This document shows, one piece after another, positions 9,804 through 21,799 of a stretch of DNA of 64,000 nucleotides. The DNA comes from Siderastrea siderea (Eukaryota; Cnidaria; Anthozoa; Scleractinia; Rhizangiidae): positions 20,088,134 to 20,152,133 of the forward strand of contig OZ034970.1 of NCBI GenBank assembly GCA_964030785.1, in the 5' to 3' direction. Each line of letters opens with the position of its first letter. Position 1 is the first letter of the stretch. Under the pieces are notes generated by a model, which made no database searches, was not told where the DNA came from, and saw nothing but the letters and a program-made list of their open reading frames with translations. Made by a program: the position numbers and the translations under genes.

Positions 9804-10320
9804 AAGCGAAGCAGTTGTCGGTTTAAAGCTATTTTATCGGAAAAGCTTCTGAAAACAGTTTTGTGCGTTCCTCAAAGCGCCTAACTTTATATATGCTTAC
9901 TTCGCATCCGCAAAACTTATGCCGGCATAATAACAATTTAATTAAAGCATGTTTGGCGTTTCTTTGTTTTGAATCTTGATTGTCTCTAGTTAGAGAACGA
10001 AATGCAACAGTTATTTGAAAAACTATAAGCGAAGCAGTTTTTGGTTTAAACCTATTATGTCCGAAAAGCTTCCAAAAACAGTTCGGTGCATTTTTTAAAG
10101 CGCTCGAATTTCAGACAATTTGCAGCCGCAAAACTTATGCAACAGAGTCAAGAATGTTTGGACGGTGTTTGTTCGTTTGTTTTCAATCTCGATGGTCTCA
10201 AGTTAGAGAACGAAATATAAGGGTTACTTAAGTAACTATAAGCGAAGCAGTTTTGAGTTTAAAGCTATTTTATCCCGTAAGTAATGTGTGTTCCTCAAAG
10301 TGCTTGAATTTTTTCGTGAC
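9804..10320. repeat. Imperfect tandem repeat, period about 213-223 bp
   Basis: The string AAGCGAAGCAGTT followed by GGTTTAAAGCTATTTTAT-like sequence occurs at about 9804, 10,027 and 10,240. Shared downstream blocks include TTCCTCAAAG and AGTTAGAGAACGAAAT. About 2.4 diverged copies. No coding signal. Confidence 0.8.
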
Positions 10321-10615
10321 TGCTAAAACCTACACGACATTTCTTCGATAAGTTTATTACAAGTGCTTCGAAGCCCCCCAGATCCTTTATTTTGGGTAAT
10401 CCCAGTAAAATGCCGGTGAAATGTCAGTATAAATTTTTGACCAGACTAATATTTTTATTTAGTGGCAGTTCATGTTATTTGTTAACATCTGAACGCGATG
10501 AAGATAACCCATTTAAACAGTCGAATAATTTTTATTTTGTTTTTGTAAATGAGCGCCGTTTCAAGTTCATTCAAGCGAACAGCCAATAAATCAAGGAGAT
10601 TTGACAAGCCTTCAC

Positions 10616-12398
10616 AGTTAATCCCGATGTGTCCAATCGATGAAATTCGATAATGGATAAAATCGATTGTAATCGATAATAATCGATAGCAATTAATCGA
10701 TTGATATCGGAAATCGATGAAAATCGATGACCCAAAGAGTTGTGAGTATCGATTCTCATCGATTTTCATCGACTTTCATCAATTGTCATCGATTTTCATC
10801 GATTTTTATCGATTATATTGATTGTCAGTTGCAATCGTTTAATAATAATTTCAGATATGTTTGCACTACGCATTGGCAATTGAGTCTTACCTATTGTATT
10901 TTTTTCTCTTCACAAAAAGTGATCTGTCATGCAATTGCTGCTTTTCCTCTAAATGTGTCAAAATTACGAAAAACTTGATTGAAAGTGTGTTCAAAACTCT
11001 CTTTGAAAAGTTTGGTCAGTTGAAACCCATGATTTGTGGACAATACCCTCAAAATAGCCCTCTGTAATCTCTGATGTGAACAGACACCGATTCCTTAAAC
11101 AACATTTTTCGAAATTACCGACTTCAAATAAGAAGAGACAAGCCATTTTCCCCGTTTTTCCACGTATAGACTGACTTAACTCCGGGCTTAACTATCACAG
11201 GTTCTCAGGTGCTTCTACATAAACTGGTATCCAACTCTATCAAAATTACAACACTCTCGGATGTTGCTAGCTCTTTTTATTTTGTTTAATCATGAAACGG
11301 TGATTAAAATTCCATCAGAGTGTGTTGATATATAAATAACAGAAACAGTTTTCGGTCCACTATAAAGTTACAACAGCCCTATTTGAACGTAACCAAATGT
11401 TTCGGAAGCAACGTTTACTTTGGCTGATGCAAAGCAAACCAGTATCAAAAGAAATTCAAGGAAGGCAGAATATGCTGCAAGTATGGCATGAACTAACGCC
11501 TCGACAAGGAAAAACTGATACATAGAATATATGTACAATAACAGGTCATAAACATAGTTCAGTAATGACATATCCAAGAAACAAGAAAACAAATCAACAA
11601 TAAATAAAACGTGCATTAAAATAACAAGCTTTTTCTCTTGTTCTGCGTCGTAGTAATAGACAAAAGAAGGCACTGTTCTAAAGTTATGTCCTGAGAATGT
11701 TTTTTTATCTAGGTTCGGTAATTCTGATAACTTCTGGAATCCAGGGGGAGAATATCTGAGGTCATTAACGTCTTGATCAATAATAGTGACTTCATCTGTA
11801 TGTTCATCAGAACGATCTGGTCATGGCGAAGGTCCATTTATTGCTTCACATGTTCCATTTGTAGGTCTAGTTTCTGTCTCCTTAGTTCTAATACTTTTGC
11901 AATCAATTCTTGTTTTGATGAACTTTTCTTGAACGCCACACCATGCTCAGTTAGGATTTCTTTTAAAAGTTCTTTTGTCATACTGTCTGGCTCACCCTTT
12001 TTGGCTTCTTCTCTGTCTTGCTCCTTTTTCTTTCTTGTAAATGGACACTCGTGGTAGCCCTCCACAATAGCCTCTATTATTAGTACGTTCATTTCGCGCT
12101 TTGTTTGACTCGCAGAACTTCGGCAAGACTAAGTGAAAGGATGCGTAACGTATCGGCTTACACCTTGGGCTTACAAATGTTGCAAGAATTCATAAATGGT
12201 TCATTTATTATAACCGATAATAATCGATAAAATCGATGAAAATCGATACAATTAAGAGGACATGAATTGTGAGTATCGATTTTCATCGATTAATGGAACC
12301 AATCGATATTAATCAATTGATTTTTATCGATTATATTGATTATATCGATTGGTTTCCAATGATCGATTTTCATCGATTGGACACGTCGGGAGTTAATG
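10616..12398. mobile_element. Element with ATCGAT-rich inverted termini
   Basis: The outer ends match in inverted orientation: TTAATCCCGATGTGTCCAATC near 10,618 and its complement GATTGGACACGTCGGGAGTTAA near 12,375-12,396. Each end continues inward for about 200 bp of densely repeated ATCGAT/TCATCGATTTTCATCGA motifs (10,640-10,830 and 12,215-12,380). The interior holds a small SAP-like reading frame and a hydrophobic frame (11,368-11,673, minus) that I cannot assign. Probably a non-autonomous DNA transposon. Confidence 0.65.
11838..12092 (-). CDS. Small SAP-like domain protein (84 aa), uncertain
   Basis: The frame encodes a charged stretch (KKKEQDREEAKKGE), then a SAP-like helix-turn-helix with MTKELLKEILTEHG and SSKQELIAKVLELRR. 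SAP motifs bind AT-rich DNA and occur in several transposon-encoded accessory proteins. It lies inside the ATCGAT-bounded element, so it could be that element's DNA-binding protein or an exon of it. No promoter or splice evidence. Confidence 0.4.
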   Translation of the reverse strand: MNVLIIEAIVEGYHECPFTRKKKEQDREEAKKGEPDSMTKELLKEILTEHGVAFKKSSSKQELIAKVLELRRQKLDLQMEHVKQ

Positions 12399-12695
12399 AC
12401 AGGATATGGAAACATTGCAAACACCAAGCTAGACGGCTTGTGAGTGAAATAATCAAGCTGTGCTCAGCCTCTAGAACGACCTTTCGAGCTTGGTTTTACA
12501 GAACAGATCCCCAAAATATTGAAGGACAATTCGGAACACTTTCAGGCTTTTTGAGAAACACTTTTCGAAAGCAAACGAGCCAAAAAAGCCCCGAAATGTA
12601 TTTCAGACCGAAAAGTTTCAGGACTATTTTTGAGAAACGAACACCAGTTTATTCTTTCGCGGCTCCGCTTTTAGGCTTGCCTAAATCTATATATT

Positions 12696-13561
12696 AAGGG
12701 AATGCCAAATCTACTAATGACCTCTTTAATCAAGATGTGTGCCACAGCTTCTGCAGTTTGGTGCGGCATGGCATGGACTTCAGTCCACTTCAAAAAATAG
12801 TCCATCACTATGAAGGCATACCGGTTTCCTTGCTCTGTTTCTGGCAGAGGTCCCAAAACATCAGTCACAATCCTTTTGAGAGGTGCTCCCACGTGGTACA
12901 TCTGCATAGGGGCCTGAAATTTCCTTTGCGGCTTCCGTCGAGAAGAACACTTCGTGCACCTCCGGCACCACTCCTTGACATCGCGGGTACTTCCACACCA
13001 GTAGTATCTTTGCTTGACACGATGAAGGGTTTTCTTCACTCCAAGATGCCCCGCAGTCACTGAGTCATGAAGAGAAAACAGTAGCCTTCCTTGGAGCTTT
13101 TTAGGAACAGCTAATTTCAGACTCTGCTCCTGCTGTGGGTTGGCTTCCTCCCAATTGCGATACAGGATTCCAACATTGAGGACAAGTCTCTTGAACTGCG
13201 CCCAGTAACCTTTAACTTCGGGGGATAGAGATGAAATTTGTTCCCACGATGGGCGCTCTTCCCCTGCTTCTAACCAACGTATGACGTGGGACAAAATAGA
13301 GTCTGAACGTTGCTCCCTTCGTAAGTTCTCCGTCGACAACCCCTCCAACCAAGTATCTGCTTTCTGAGATGGTGCTGTCGTGTCCGATGCTGTGTGTCCG
13401 GTGCGATGGTGCTGTTGTTGTCGACCGGAGCTCCTTGTGATTGCACCACAAAATGAACCCTCCTGGGACATCTGGTTGGCTTCCACCCTTTCGCAGTGTG
13501 AACATTCATTAGCGCTGCATGGTCGTCGAGACAAGGCATCTGCATTTCCAGGGCGATACAC
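12696..13561 (-). pseudogene. Gypsy integrase N-terminal part and linker
   Basis: Contains the spacer after RNase H (NADALSRRPC) and the HHCC zinc domain: HDSVTAGHLGVKKTLHRVKQRYYW then CRRCTKCSSRR. It continues with the start of the catalytic core (RIVTDVLGPLPETEQGNRYAFIVMDYF, containing the first catalytic Asp) and runs to SRFGIPL, where the 3.9-kb insertion splits it. The frame is open across this segment. In intact gypsy elements this protein joins the cDNA to the host chromosome. Confidence 0.85.
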
Positions 13562-14676
13562 AACTTCATAATTGTAGGTGCCAAGAATTTCTTACCAGCG
13601 AGCCAATTGTCCCTCCAAATCTTTAAAACCCACCAGCCACCGCAACGCTCCATGATCATTACGGACAAGGAACTTCCTCCCATACAGGTAATTGTGAAAG
13701 TGTCGTACTCCTCCTACTATAGCAAGAAGCTCGCGACAAGTGACGCAGTAGTTCCTTTCTGCATTCTTCAACGCTCTACTCAAATATGCTATCACCCTTT
13801 CAATCCCGTCTTGAACCTGGGAGAGGACAGCACCGGTTGCCACGCCACTTGCGTCTGCATCAAGAATGAACTGACCAAAAATCGGAGCTGAAACAAGCTT
13901 CTCTTCTAGGGTATGGAATGCCTTCTCGCAGTCCTCTGTCCAAGAAAATTGCTTTCCATTCTCAGTCAATTCGTGCAATGGCTTAGCAATGGTAGCATAC
14001 TCATGGACAAATCGGCGGTAATATGAAGTCAAACCCAGGAAACTTCGAACATCTGCTGCAGAGTGTGGGGTTGTCCAGGTGCGGATGGCTTCCATCTTAC
14101 TTGGGTGCGTGCTGACACCATCACCACTCACGATATGACCCAAAAACGCCACACGTCGAAAAAGGAAACACTTCTTTGGGCTCAGCTTCAAGTTGGCTTC
14201 TCTTAGTTACTGGAAAACCAGTCGGAGTCGGTTAGCTCTTCCTCAAAGGTTGCGGCATGTGCAATGATGTCATCCAGGAAGATAAGCAAAATTTCCCAGG
14301 GTAACCCAACAAGCACTTTCTCCATCAATCTCTCGAATGTGGCTGGAGCGTTACATAAACCGAAGGGCATGATGCAGAACTGATAAAGGCCAGAACCCAT
14401 GGAGAACGCAGTCTTCTTTTTGTCACTTTCTGCCATCTCCGCTTGCCAATACGCGCTCGCCAAATCTAAGGTGCTAAACCACCGCGAACCTGATAGGGCA
14501 TCCAGACAATCTGCAATTCTTGGCAGAGGATAGGAGTCCTTAATGGTAACGCTGTTGAGTTTGCGATAGTCCACACAAAAGCGAATGGTTCTGTCCTTCT
14601 TTCGTACCAGGACCACGGGAGAAGACCAGGGACTAGATGACGGCTCAATGACGCCCTTAGCGAACATTTTCTTCAC
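13562..14676 (-). pseudogene. Gypsy reverse transcriptase and RNase H
   Basis: RT motifs appear in order: VLVRKKDRTIRFCVDYRKLN, SYPLPRI, STLDLASAYWQ, TAFSMGSGLYQFCIMPFGLCNAPATFERLM and the active-site box FLDDIIAH (FLDD in place of YLDD). A frame break at about 14,195-14,205 separates this from KLSPKKCFLFRRVAFLGHIVSGDGV and the RNase H part (ILDADASGVATGAVLSQ, RNYCVTCRELLAIVGGVRHF). A stop near 13,592 precedes the link to integrase. Minus strand, same polarity as both LTRs. Confidence 0.85.
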
Positions 14677-14718
14677 CTCTTCCTCTGCCTGTTCCTTGAG
14701 GTGAAAAGGAAGGCTTGC

Positions 14719-15670
14719 TTAATGGGCCCACGTATCTCCTGTGTCAATGTTATGGCTTTCTATGTTTGTACTACCCAGAGGACTCGAGGTAGTGGCGAAG
14801 ATATCCTGATATTCTTTCCACAAGTTAGTTAACGCTTCAGTCTGCGCTGAATCCAAACCATCTGTACTCCTATGCACCAGTTCACTGAGTTCAGGGGGAA
14901 AATCCTTTCCTTGATCTTCTTCTTTTTGTGTTCTCTTCGAATTCTCATGGTTGGGAAACCTGTGCGAGCCGTACGTTTGTTCCTGTTGCGTCACCAATAT
15001 TCTGCACTTCCTGCATTGGTTCGCAAAGAGCAGCGACAGTATTGCGGTAGACTGTTCTCGGATACGAAGTGGGGTTGAAGAGTCTAATGGGAATACAGTT
15101 GTTTCCCATATTCACGAGAGTCCGTCCCACTAAAAGTTTGCTCCGATGGACAAATTCCATAGTCGGTTCCAGAACCCCAACACCATCTATTTCACACAGA
15201 TCTAACACTCTTGCTGCCATTACCATTTCGCTGTTGGTAGGAATCACTACCGTCTCCTGTACGGCCACTCTGTAACACTGGTGGCTGCTAGGCGAAGTTT
15301 CCGCGGAAGTTTGTTTGAAGCTTGTGTAGATGTCTTCAGTTCCGTTTGTTGAGGGGTTAGAAATAGACAGCTTTAGGTCACCCTCTGGCCCTGGACTGAT
15401 ATTGCAACCGTGCTTTCTTAGGTAGTCCATGCCTAGGATACCATCCACTTCAATGTCCGCTATCCATATCTAATGTCTGGCTCGGTGCTCTTCTATCTCT
15501 AGGTCAAAGGTTCCTCTTCCGAAAAATGGTTTTGTACTGCCATCCGCAAGCACCATCCGGTTCTTTACGGGCTCTATTGTAGGTCTTGTAGCTTTGTCCA
15601 ATTTGTCCATGAAAGCTGGAGTCAAAATGGTTATATTGGAGCCAGTGTCTACCAGTAGCGGTACGTGCAC
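14719..15670 (-). pseudogene. Gypsy aspartic protease and linker to RT
   Basis: Encodes the retropepsin active site LLVDTGSNITIL near 15,620-15,670, followed in another frame by MDGILGMDYLRKHGC, the flap/second-half motif of gypsy proteases. The polyprotein linker follows (PELSELVHRSTDGL...LTNLWKEYQDIFA), ending just before RT. At least two frame breaks (near 15,470 and 14,990). Confidence 0.75.
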
Positions 15671-15777
15671 CCCGCCAACTTTACTCGGAATGTAAAGTCC
15701 CGGTTGAGCTTGGGAGTCCCGGGGGGAACCAGTTCTGTAGGGATGAAAGGGCCTTTCTTGACAATGCTGGACCGAAC

Positions 15778-16844
15778 TTAGACCCTCAAGTTCGGTCCGT
15801 CTCCATTTCCCTGGTTTGAGCGAGGTTCAGACGAGAGGCCCCTTGGGCAGTTACGGGGAAAATGACCAGGGTCCCCCCAGTTCCAACATTGAGATCCCCG
15901 ACTCCTCGAGCGCCGTGTACTTCCTCTCTCCAGCCGAGCGGGTCCAGTGATCTTCTTCACCAATTCGTCACCATGCGACCAGGCCTGAGACGCTGTCGCT
16001 CCGACGCTTGAAAAGCTTCCAACTCATTGGCGATATTAAGGGCTTCTTGCACTGTCCCCGGTCGACTGTGGACTATGTGCCATCGCATCTCCTAAGTCCG
16101 TTATTGCGTCAATGAAATGATCTTTGACCAGGACGTCTTGGATGGCCAATGATGCATTAGGATAAGCTTGTCGTACCAGTCTCCGTATCGCCTGTGCCAG
16201 TTCGGGGAGAGACTCATCCTTTCCTCTAGCACAATGTTTCAACTGTGTCCCTCGTTGACAAACCTGGTTGACAAGGCCTCCATGAGTGCCCAATAATTTC
16301 TCCTCGTGTAGCCATCCAAATCAGCGAGAATCGCTTGCGCCGACCCCTGCAAGCTCGCAGCGAGGTAGATGGCCTTGGTCGCCTCATCACAGCCGTTGAG
16401 ATCTGCAATTAACTCAAACTGAACTGGTAATCATCCCATGCTGATTTCCCATCGAATGGCGCTGGGCTAATCAATGGTTTCTCGGGAAAATGGCGATTCC
16501 GATCTCCTGTCTGATCAATTTCCGGTTCACACACATGCGCTTCCATTTCCAGTTGCCTTCCAGGCCCCGAGCCACCATATTCTCTCATTGAGTTGGTCGA
16601 TTTGTGCCTGAAATTTCTCGGCCATCCGCCGCTCCATCTCTTCACTATTTGCCAGGAGCCTCTGACCTAGTTCCTGAACTGCAGATATAAATGACGCCAG
16701 AGACTCACGACCAACTGAAGCCGAAAAATTCCCTTCCGGAGTTGCTGTGTTATTGATCCCAAAATCATCATAATATGCATCATGCGGATCCGTTGCAAAT
16801 GAGCTTGGTCGCAGTTCACTATAGCTCTCCTCAGCAGCTGCCAT
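15778..16844 (-). pseudogene. Gypsy gag with CCHC zinc knuckle
   Basis: It starts with an ATG at 16,844 (MAAAEESYSELRPS). A coiled segment follows (ISAVQELGQRLLANSEEMERRMAEKFQAQ read in pieces), then PLISPAPFDGKSAWDDYQ, typical of gag. After several frame changes the C-terminal part carries the zinc knuckle CWNWGDPGHFPRNC. At least four frameshifts. The PBS lies upstream at 17,180-17,197. Confidence 0.75.
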
Positions 16845-17179
16845 CCTAAATCAACAATGTCACAATGTTCCTAACTAACTGCAACGGTCACCCGGCTCAC
16901 GCCAGCAACCAAACTCACAAACTATAAACTCAAGCTAACTACAACTCTACAGCTAAAATTCAAGCTTCGTGGAAGAAAACAAGCCTCCACAGCAACAACA
17001 ACTACTGCTACTATTACTATAGGGTCCAGTACGACCCAAGTCAACAGCAACAAATTTAACTACGCACTGTCTCGTTGTGCAGCCCGCAAACAAGGACAAC
17101 AGCCGCACTCAGCTGGACTCAAAACAACCAAAACAAATGATCTGACCTGATTTTTGCTGACTTTGGCCGTGGCGATCCA

Positions 17180-17197
17180 CCCCGCTCCTGACACCAA
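17180..17197 (-). other. Gypsy primer-binding site
   Basis: Two bases inside the 5' LTR, the minus strand reads TGGTGTCAGGAGCGGGGT. It begins with the TGG expected for pairing to a tRNA 3' CCA end. The priming tRNA was not identified. Confidence 0.75.
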
Positions 17198-17199
17198 AT

Positions 17200-17526
17200 G
17201 TAACGAGCGCTGCGTCGGTCAACGACCACAACAAATCCAGCTCTCAAAGAACCGTTTATTACTACACTCAGCAGCTCCTCTATAGTGCAAGATCAGCGCA
17301 CCAAAAAACTGCTGTTACGTGTAAGTTCCTTTTATACCTAGCGTTGCGTGTATACTACGTTGGTTATTCGCGATAAAACCGTCCTACAAAACTACGTTAA
17401 TTATTTGTAATCTTAACGGTTCCTTGGAGCTCGTGTACAACACTTCTAAAATGACAGTTTCGTTACTTTTCTTAACGGTTCGTTGCTGCTCGTGCAGAAC
17501 AGCTCTAAAATAGCTGTTTTGTTACA
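17200..17526 (-). repeat. 5' LTR of Ty3/gypsy retrotransposon
   Basis: Starts TGTAACGAGC and ends TTACA, about 327 bp. It matches the LTR at 7616-7946 with scattered substitutions and small indels (for example CGCTGCGTCGG versus CACTACATCGG), so the insertion is not very recent. It is followed by the CAAT target duplication (17,527-17,530). Confidence 0.9.
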
Positions 17527-17806
17527 CAATGATGGACTGGATATTTAAATGGGACAAGAAATTATTAAATTGTATGTACAGAAGTAGACAGCACTTGTTT
17601 GATTCAAATTGGTTCTCTTACACGTGTGGTGGAAAAATAAACCGCAGAATTGAGTTCAGGAAATCCCAAATTAAATATCCAAGATTAACTTCATAAAGAA
17701 TTTCAAATCCAAAACGAAATGGCTCTTGTGCACACCTTGTTTATGGCGTGGCATCCTCTAACACAGTATTGTACCCTTACTGGAATTTAGTAAAATTTAT
17801 CTCAAA

Positions 17807-18136
17807 TACCGTAAAATTCCGGTTATAAGCCCCCCCTGATTATAGGCCCATCTACCTGGAAACAAAAAATACATCCGGTTATAAACCCTCCCCCCCTAGA
17901 TATAAGCCCCCCTCTGCTGGATTACAGTACAGAACAGGGCTAAATGTTGCTTTATTATGACTTTTTAACTTCAAAACTTAGTTTGATCAACATTGCCATG
18001 GCTCGTTTCGAAACGTTTTTTTTATTCTGCTTGTAAGCCCCCCCCCCCTGGATATAAGACCTCCCGTTAATAAGCCCACCCAAAACCCCTTATGAAGATT
18101 TATAAGCCCAGGGCTTATAACCGGAATTTTACAGTA
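17807..18136. mobile_element. MITE with TA ends and 26-bp inverted repeats
   Basis: Termini TACCGTAAAATTCCGGTTAT... and ...ATAACCGGAATTTTACAGTA are inverted matches, and TA at both ends suggests a TA target duplication (mariner-type). The interior is rich in CCCCCC runs and repeats of TATAAGCCC. About 330 bp, non-coding. The 280 bp before it (17,531-17,806) show no gene. Confidence 0.85.
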
Positions 18137-20060
18137 TATTTTTACATGTACATAGAGATGAGAAGAATTCTTGTCCAACCAAAAATGATGTCAACCAGTT
18201 ATTGTTTTTAATGGAAATGTTGTACCATTTCACTTGATGTAACCAACAATAGTTGAACATTTTGATGTAAGTTCTAAGCAGCAATGTACTATACAACCAT
18301 ACTTGCTAATCATTATATACATATATACAAGTCTAATGGAAAGCATTTTAACTTTTTGTCAAAATACAACATTTTCGAGTTGTAGATTATTCAATTCTTG
18401 ACAGAAAAGTATATTGTTCTTGCTGAGCAAGTAGAGAATACATTTCCATGTGACGAGAAATTTAGAGCAAATGAATTGACCATGGTATATTGTTAAGGCA
18501 TGGGTTGGTTGTACATATTCTAGGAATTGTACCCTTCTGAGAATAAGACTGCTACTAGAAGAAACTAGTAATGCCCAAAAACCCAGTTTCGAGTTCTCAA
18601 GATTAGAACAACCTACAGTATGCTTCAAAGCCTGTCTTTGACATCTAGATTTGATATCTCACAAATAACATTTCAGGGCTCAAAAAATCATACAGGCAAC
18701 CAACTTGCCTGGGCAATCATGTTTGCACAACTTTATTTTTTACTGTAAAAATCTAACTTAATTCAAAAAAGGATGGCTAGTCATTCAAACAATTGGGCAT
18801 GAAGAACTACCTGCCCAACAAGAAAATGTAATTGTCCATAGCAACCAACATTTTTTTCACTAATTAGCTGATTCCAATAGACATTTATGATAAGTGCAAC
18901 CACAGTTTAAATCAGTGAAAAGGTTTTTAAATTCTAAGTCAGTAGGTTTTCTTGATGCACAATACATTGTAGCCATTAAAGTTTTTCCAAAACATTATTA
19001 CATGCAAGTCTCTTCACTTTTCTGACATACTTCTTTTGAATTTTTAACATATCTGAAATCTTTGTAGAAACCTTGGTGCCATCCCACTCCCCCATACATG
19101 TAACCTACATTCAGGGATGTCACTAAGGAAAAATTGGGTCACACTACAAGAAAGATCTAACCTCACACAGTCTTCTAGTCTTTTACATCCCTGTAATAAT
19201 TATTGGTTTTCACAAACCTTTTTGTAGATGGACAGGGCTTGAGACTAACGGAAGCCAAAGGCTACTAATAGAAATGCAGATTTGGCTAGTAGTTTTTTTG
19301 GCTTTCTCAAGCCATAATGGCTAGGGTAAATTTCAGGCAGTTTTGTGAAAAGAAATCGCAAATTGAAATTGACACTGAGAAAACAGAACTAACAAGTACA
19401 CTGTTGACATAAATCAAAGAATATGGACATGCTAAAGTTGCAGAAAGTTACAAACAATAACTGTTTTAGGACTTTCCAGTTACAAAATCTACAAGCGAAA
19501 GAAAAAAAAACAGTGAAGACAGCAAAATGCCTTGCCCATCAAAACCCATGTTTGAAAGTTCTGGTTAATAGAAAATTGGTTTTGGCTAGTGAAATCAAAG
19601 CTGTCACTTGCCACAGAGTATGCTAGTTGACAACATAGTTAGTCTCAAGCCCTGGATGGACCATTTTTTCTTTTCTTAAATCCCTATTTCAATATAAAGT
19701 TTGTTACATTTCACAAAATACACACCTGAGAGAAATGGCCAAAACTATTTTACTCAGACAGGACCCACCACTCTGCAAAAAGATAGTTGGTCTGTTCACA
19801 TACCCCGCTTCCCGCCCTTAAAGTGGTCTCTTGTTTGTATAACCCCACTCTTTCACGAGTAGAAACCTAAAAAAGGTTCAAACCTTCTTGTGCCATTATT
19901 CCAGCAATACAAGCTTCATGCACACCGAATAATAAAGTGTCAACCCAAATTTTGAGGCCAATAACCAGACAGGTGGTATCTCGTCTATAGCACCCCCACC
20001 CCCACACACGGTGGGTACTCGTGAAGTACACTTGTTATGACCACTTCCCTTAGTTATGTA
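18137..20060. other. No gene recognised
   Basis: A+T-rich sequence with only short, unconvincing reading frames on either strand. Repeated GGCTAGTAG/TTTGGCTAG phrases occur near 19,260-19,640. I see no domain, splice pair or transposon end. Confidence 0.5.
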
Positions 20061-20062
20061 TT

Positions 20063-21766
20063 TCAATGAATATTTTTGATACAATCAGGGCAATCACAGT
20101 TTGTTTTACAGTAGGTACAACAAAAGTGACCTACAACTTTTCTACCTGGTTCTCCAGCATCAAGACACTTCAAGAGGAATTTTCTGAGACAGGCTGTCTG
20201 AAGCTGACACAAATTCCTGATGTCGTCAGTCATTCCTTCGCGATTTTTAGCTATGTCACGATTGTTGTAGTAAAGTGTTGCAGATGCAGGCTTTCCATCA
20301 GGGCCTGCCCTTCCAGTTTCCTGAAAGTACTCCCGGATTGTACAATGGTGGTCCCACATGGATAACGCCCCTAATGGATGATATATCTACGCCCATTCCC
20401 ATGGCAACAGTTGCGAATACAATTCTAACTTTTGATTCTTGTGATGCTAACTCCTTCAGAATCTGATCCTTCATGGCAGTTGTTTGCGGGGAATGATACT
20501 GGGCAAACATTCTTTTTTCTGGTAAAGCTTTGGCTCCTAAAGGATGGCACTGCTCATTGCTAAGCTGCCTTTCAAAAAATTTAAATGCAAACTCACACCA
20601 TTTCAAAGGTGGGTACAGTATTGTCAATGGGTAATAGAGTCTTTGTTGTTTCAGTTCACATGCCATTGGCGTGAGCAGTTTTTCAGAAAAGTCAATATCA
20701 TCATCTTTGCGGAACACCTCGTAAACTATGTTTGGCCTGTTTGGATCACCAATGACTTCCAATGGATTTCTTAAATTCAAAGATTCTTTTATCGCCTTGA
20801 CATCTTCTCTACTAGCTGTTGCTGTTAAGGCAACAACTGGCACTTTTGAGGAATTGGCACACAAAACAGCTAACTGGGAGTAGTCTTCCCTGAAGTCATC
20901 TCCCCTAAAAGAAAGAAAACTGGGAATAATATAATTGTTAATAACAACCCGGTATTTTAATAGAATAGCTTTTGCATTGAACATTTCAAAAATGTAGTGC
21001 AGTCCTTATTTAAAAGCTGTAAGTTTGTGAAAATGATAAAAAGATGCGCTTAGTTTTGCTATGCCAATTTTTGATACAAATCTAGGGAAGAATAATTATT
21101 CAATATTCAAATAACTCTTATAACTACATACACTATAGTTTCATGATAATGGACCAAAATATTTACCACATCACCAACTTACCATTCCAGAATACAGTGT
21201 GCTTCATCGATAACAATTGTGTAAACATTTCGCTGGTAGGTTTCAGATTGAAGAAGCTCCATTCCTTTCTTGCATGACAGAAAGGCTTCAGGATGTGCGA
21301 AAACAATTTCGTATTTTGCATCTCGAAGTTCCGCATCGCTGGAATCGAGTTCCAAATCCTCATTCTCTCCCTTCACGCTTAATACAGTGGCTTTCACGTT
21401 GCCCTCTTTTAGTCTTCTTATTTGATCTTTGATCAGTGCATTTAACGGCGAAACAACAATGATCACAGGAGATGGCGCTACTCGACTTTCACACTTAATT
21501 TTGTCGAGGAATAGCAAAGGTAGAAGATGGAATATCATGGACTTTCCAGATCCCATCGGTAAAACGGCAACAACGTGTCGTCCATGATAAATTGCCTCGA
21601 GACAAACCACTTGCTTCACTTTGAAATTTATGTTCGAATAGATACTGTTCGAAACGGCGGCCTGAAGACTGCTGTAAAACATGACACGTATAATGGCGGT
21701 CGGAGCGTGCGATTGATAGCCTCGTTTTGAAATCGACAAAGGACAACACGACAAAATACTTGACAT
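20063..21766 (-). pseudogene. RecQ-like ATP-dependent DNA helicase, two exons plus frameshift
   Basis: Exon 1 (21,766 to 21,183) carries helicase motif I (LPMGSGKSMIF), motif Ia (VVSPLNALIKDQ) and the DEAH box IDEAHCILEW. It ends at a GTAAGT donor. Exon 2 starts at 20,904 after CTTTTAG and continues with GDDFREDYSQL, motif III ALTATAS and motif V VRIVFATVAMGMGVD. Motif VI (EYFQETGRAGPDG) follows in another frame after a one-base shift near 20,345. The tail has clustered cysteines (CCTYCKTNCDCPDC), resembling a RecQ zinc-binding region. Similar helicases are multi-copy in cnidarians and may travel with transposons. The shift within motif VI makes activity unlikely. Confidence 0.75.
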
Positions 21767-21799
21767 TAGAGGACCCCTCCCTTATGTTCTAATTTGTCC

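Larger units (their letters stand above)
8841..12695. mobile_element. 3.9-kb insertion at TA inside gypsy integrase
   Basis: Integrase coding stops at 12,695 and resumes at 8,838. Removing 8841-12,695 plus one TA rejoins the integrase in frame, so the insertion site is a duplicated TA (mariner/Stowaway-like target). The left end starts GCGGAGCCTGCGGGC and the right end contains GGCTCCGC followed by an AT-rich tail, giving a short inverted GCGGAGCC. No transposase is recognisable. It holds a ~215-bp tandem repeat and a nested ATCGAT-rich element, so it may be composite. Confidence 0.7.

Noticed and set aside
11368..11673. Multi-pass membrane protein
   Set aside because: Hydrophobic frame in A+T-rich transposon DNA without motif, splice or start context; left unannotated.
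10640..12380. CRISPR-like array of ATCGAT repeats
   Set aside because: Units are short, overlapping and palindromic with no unique spacers of constant length, in a eukaryotic transposon context.
8841..12695. Helitron
   Set aside because: No Rep/helicase and no CTRR 3' end; duplication of TA does not fit insertion between A and T without duplication.
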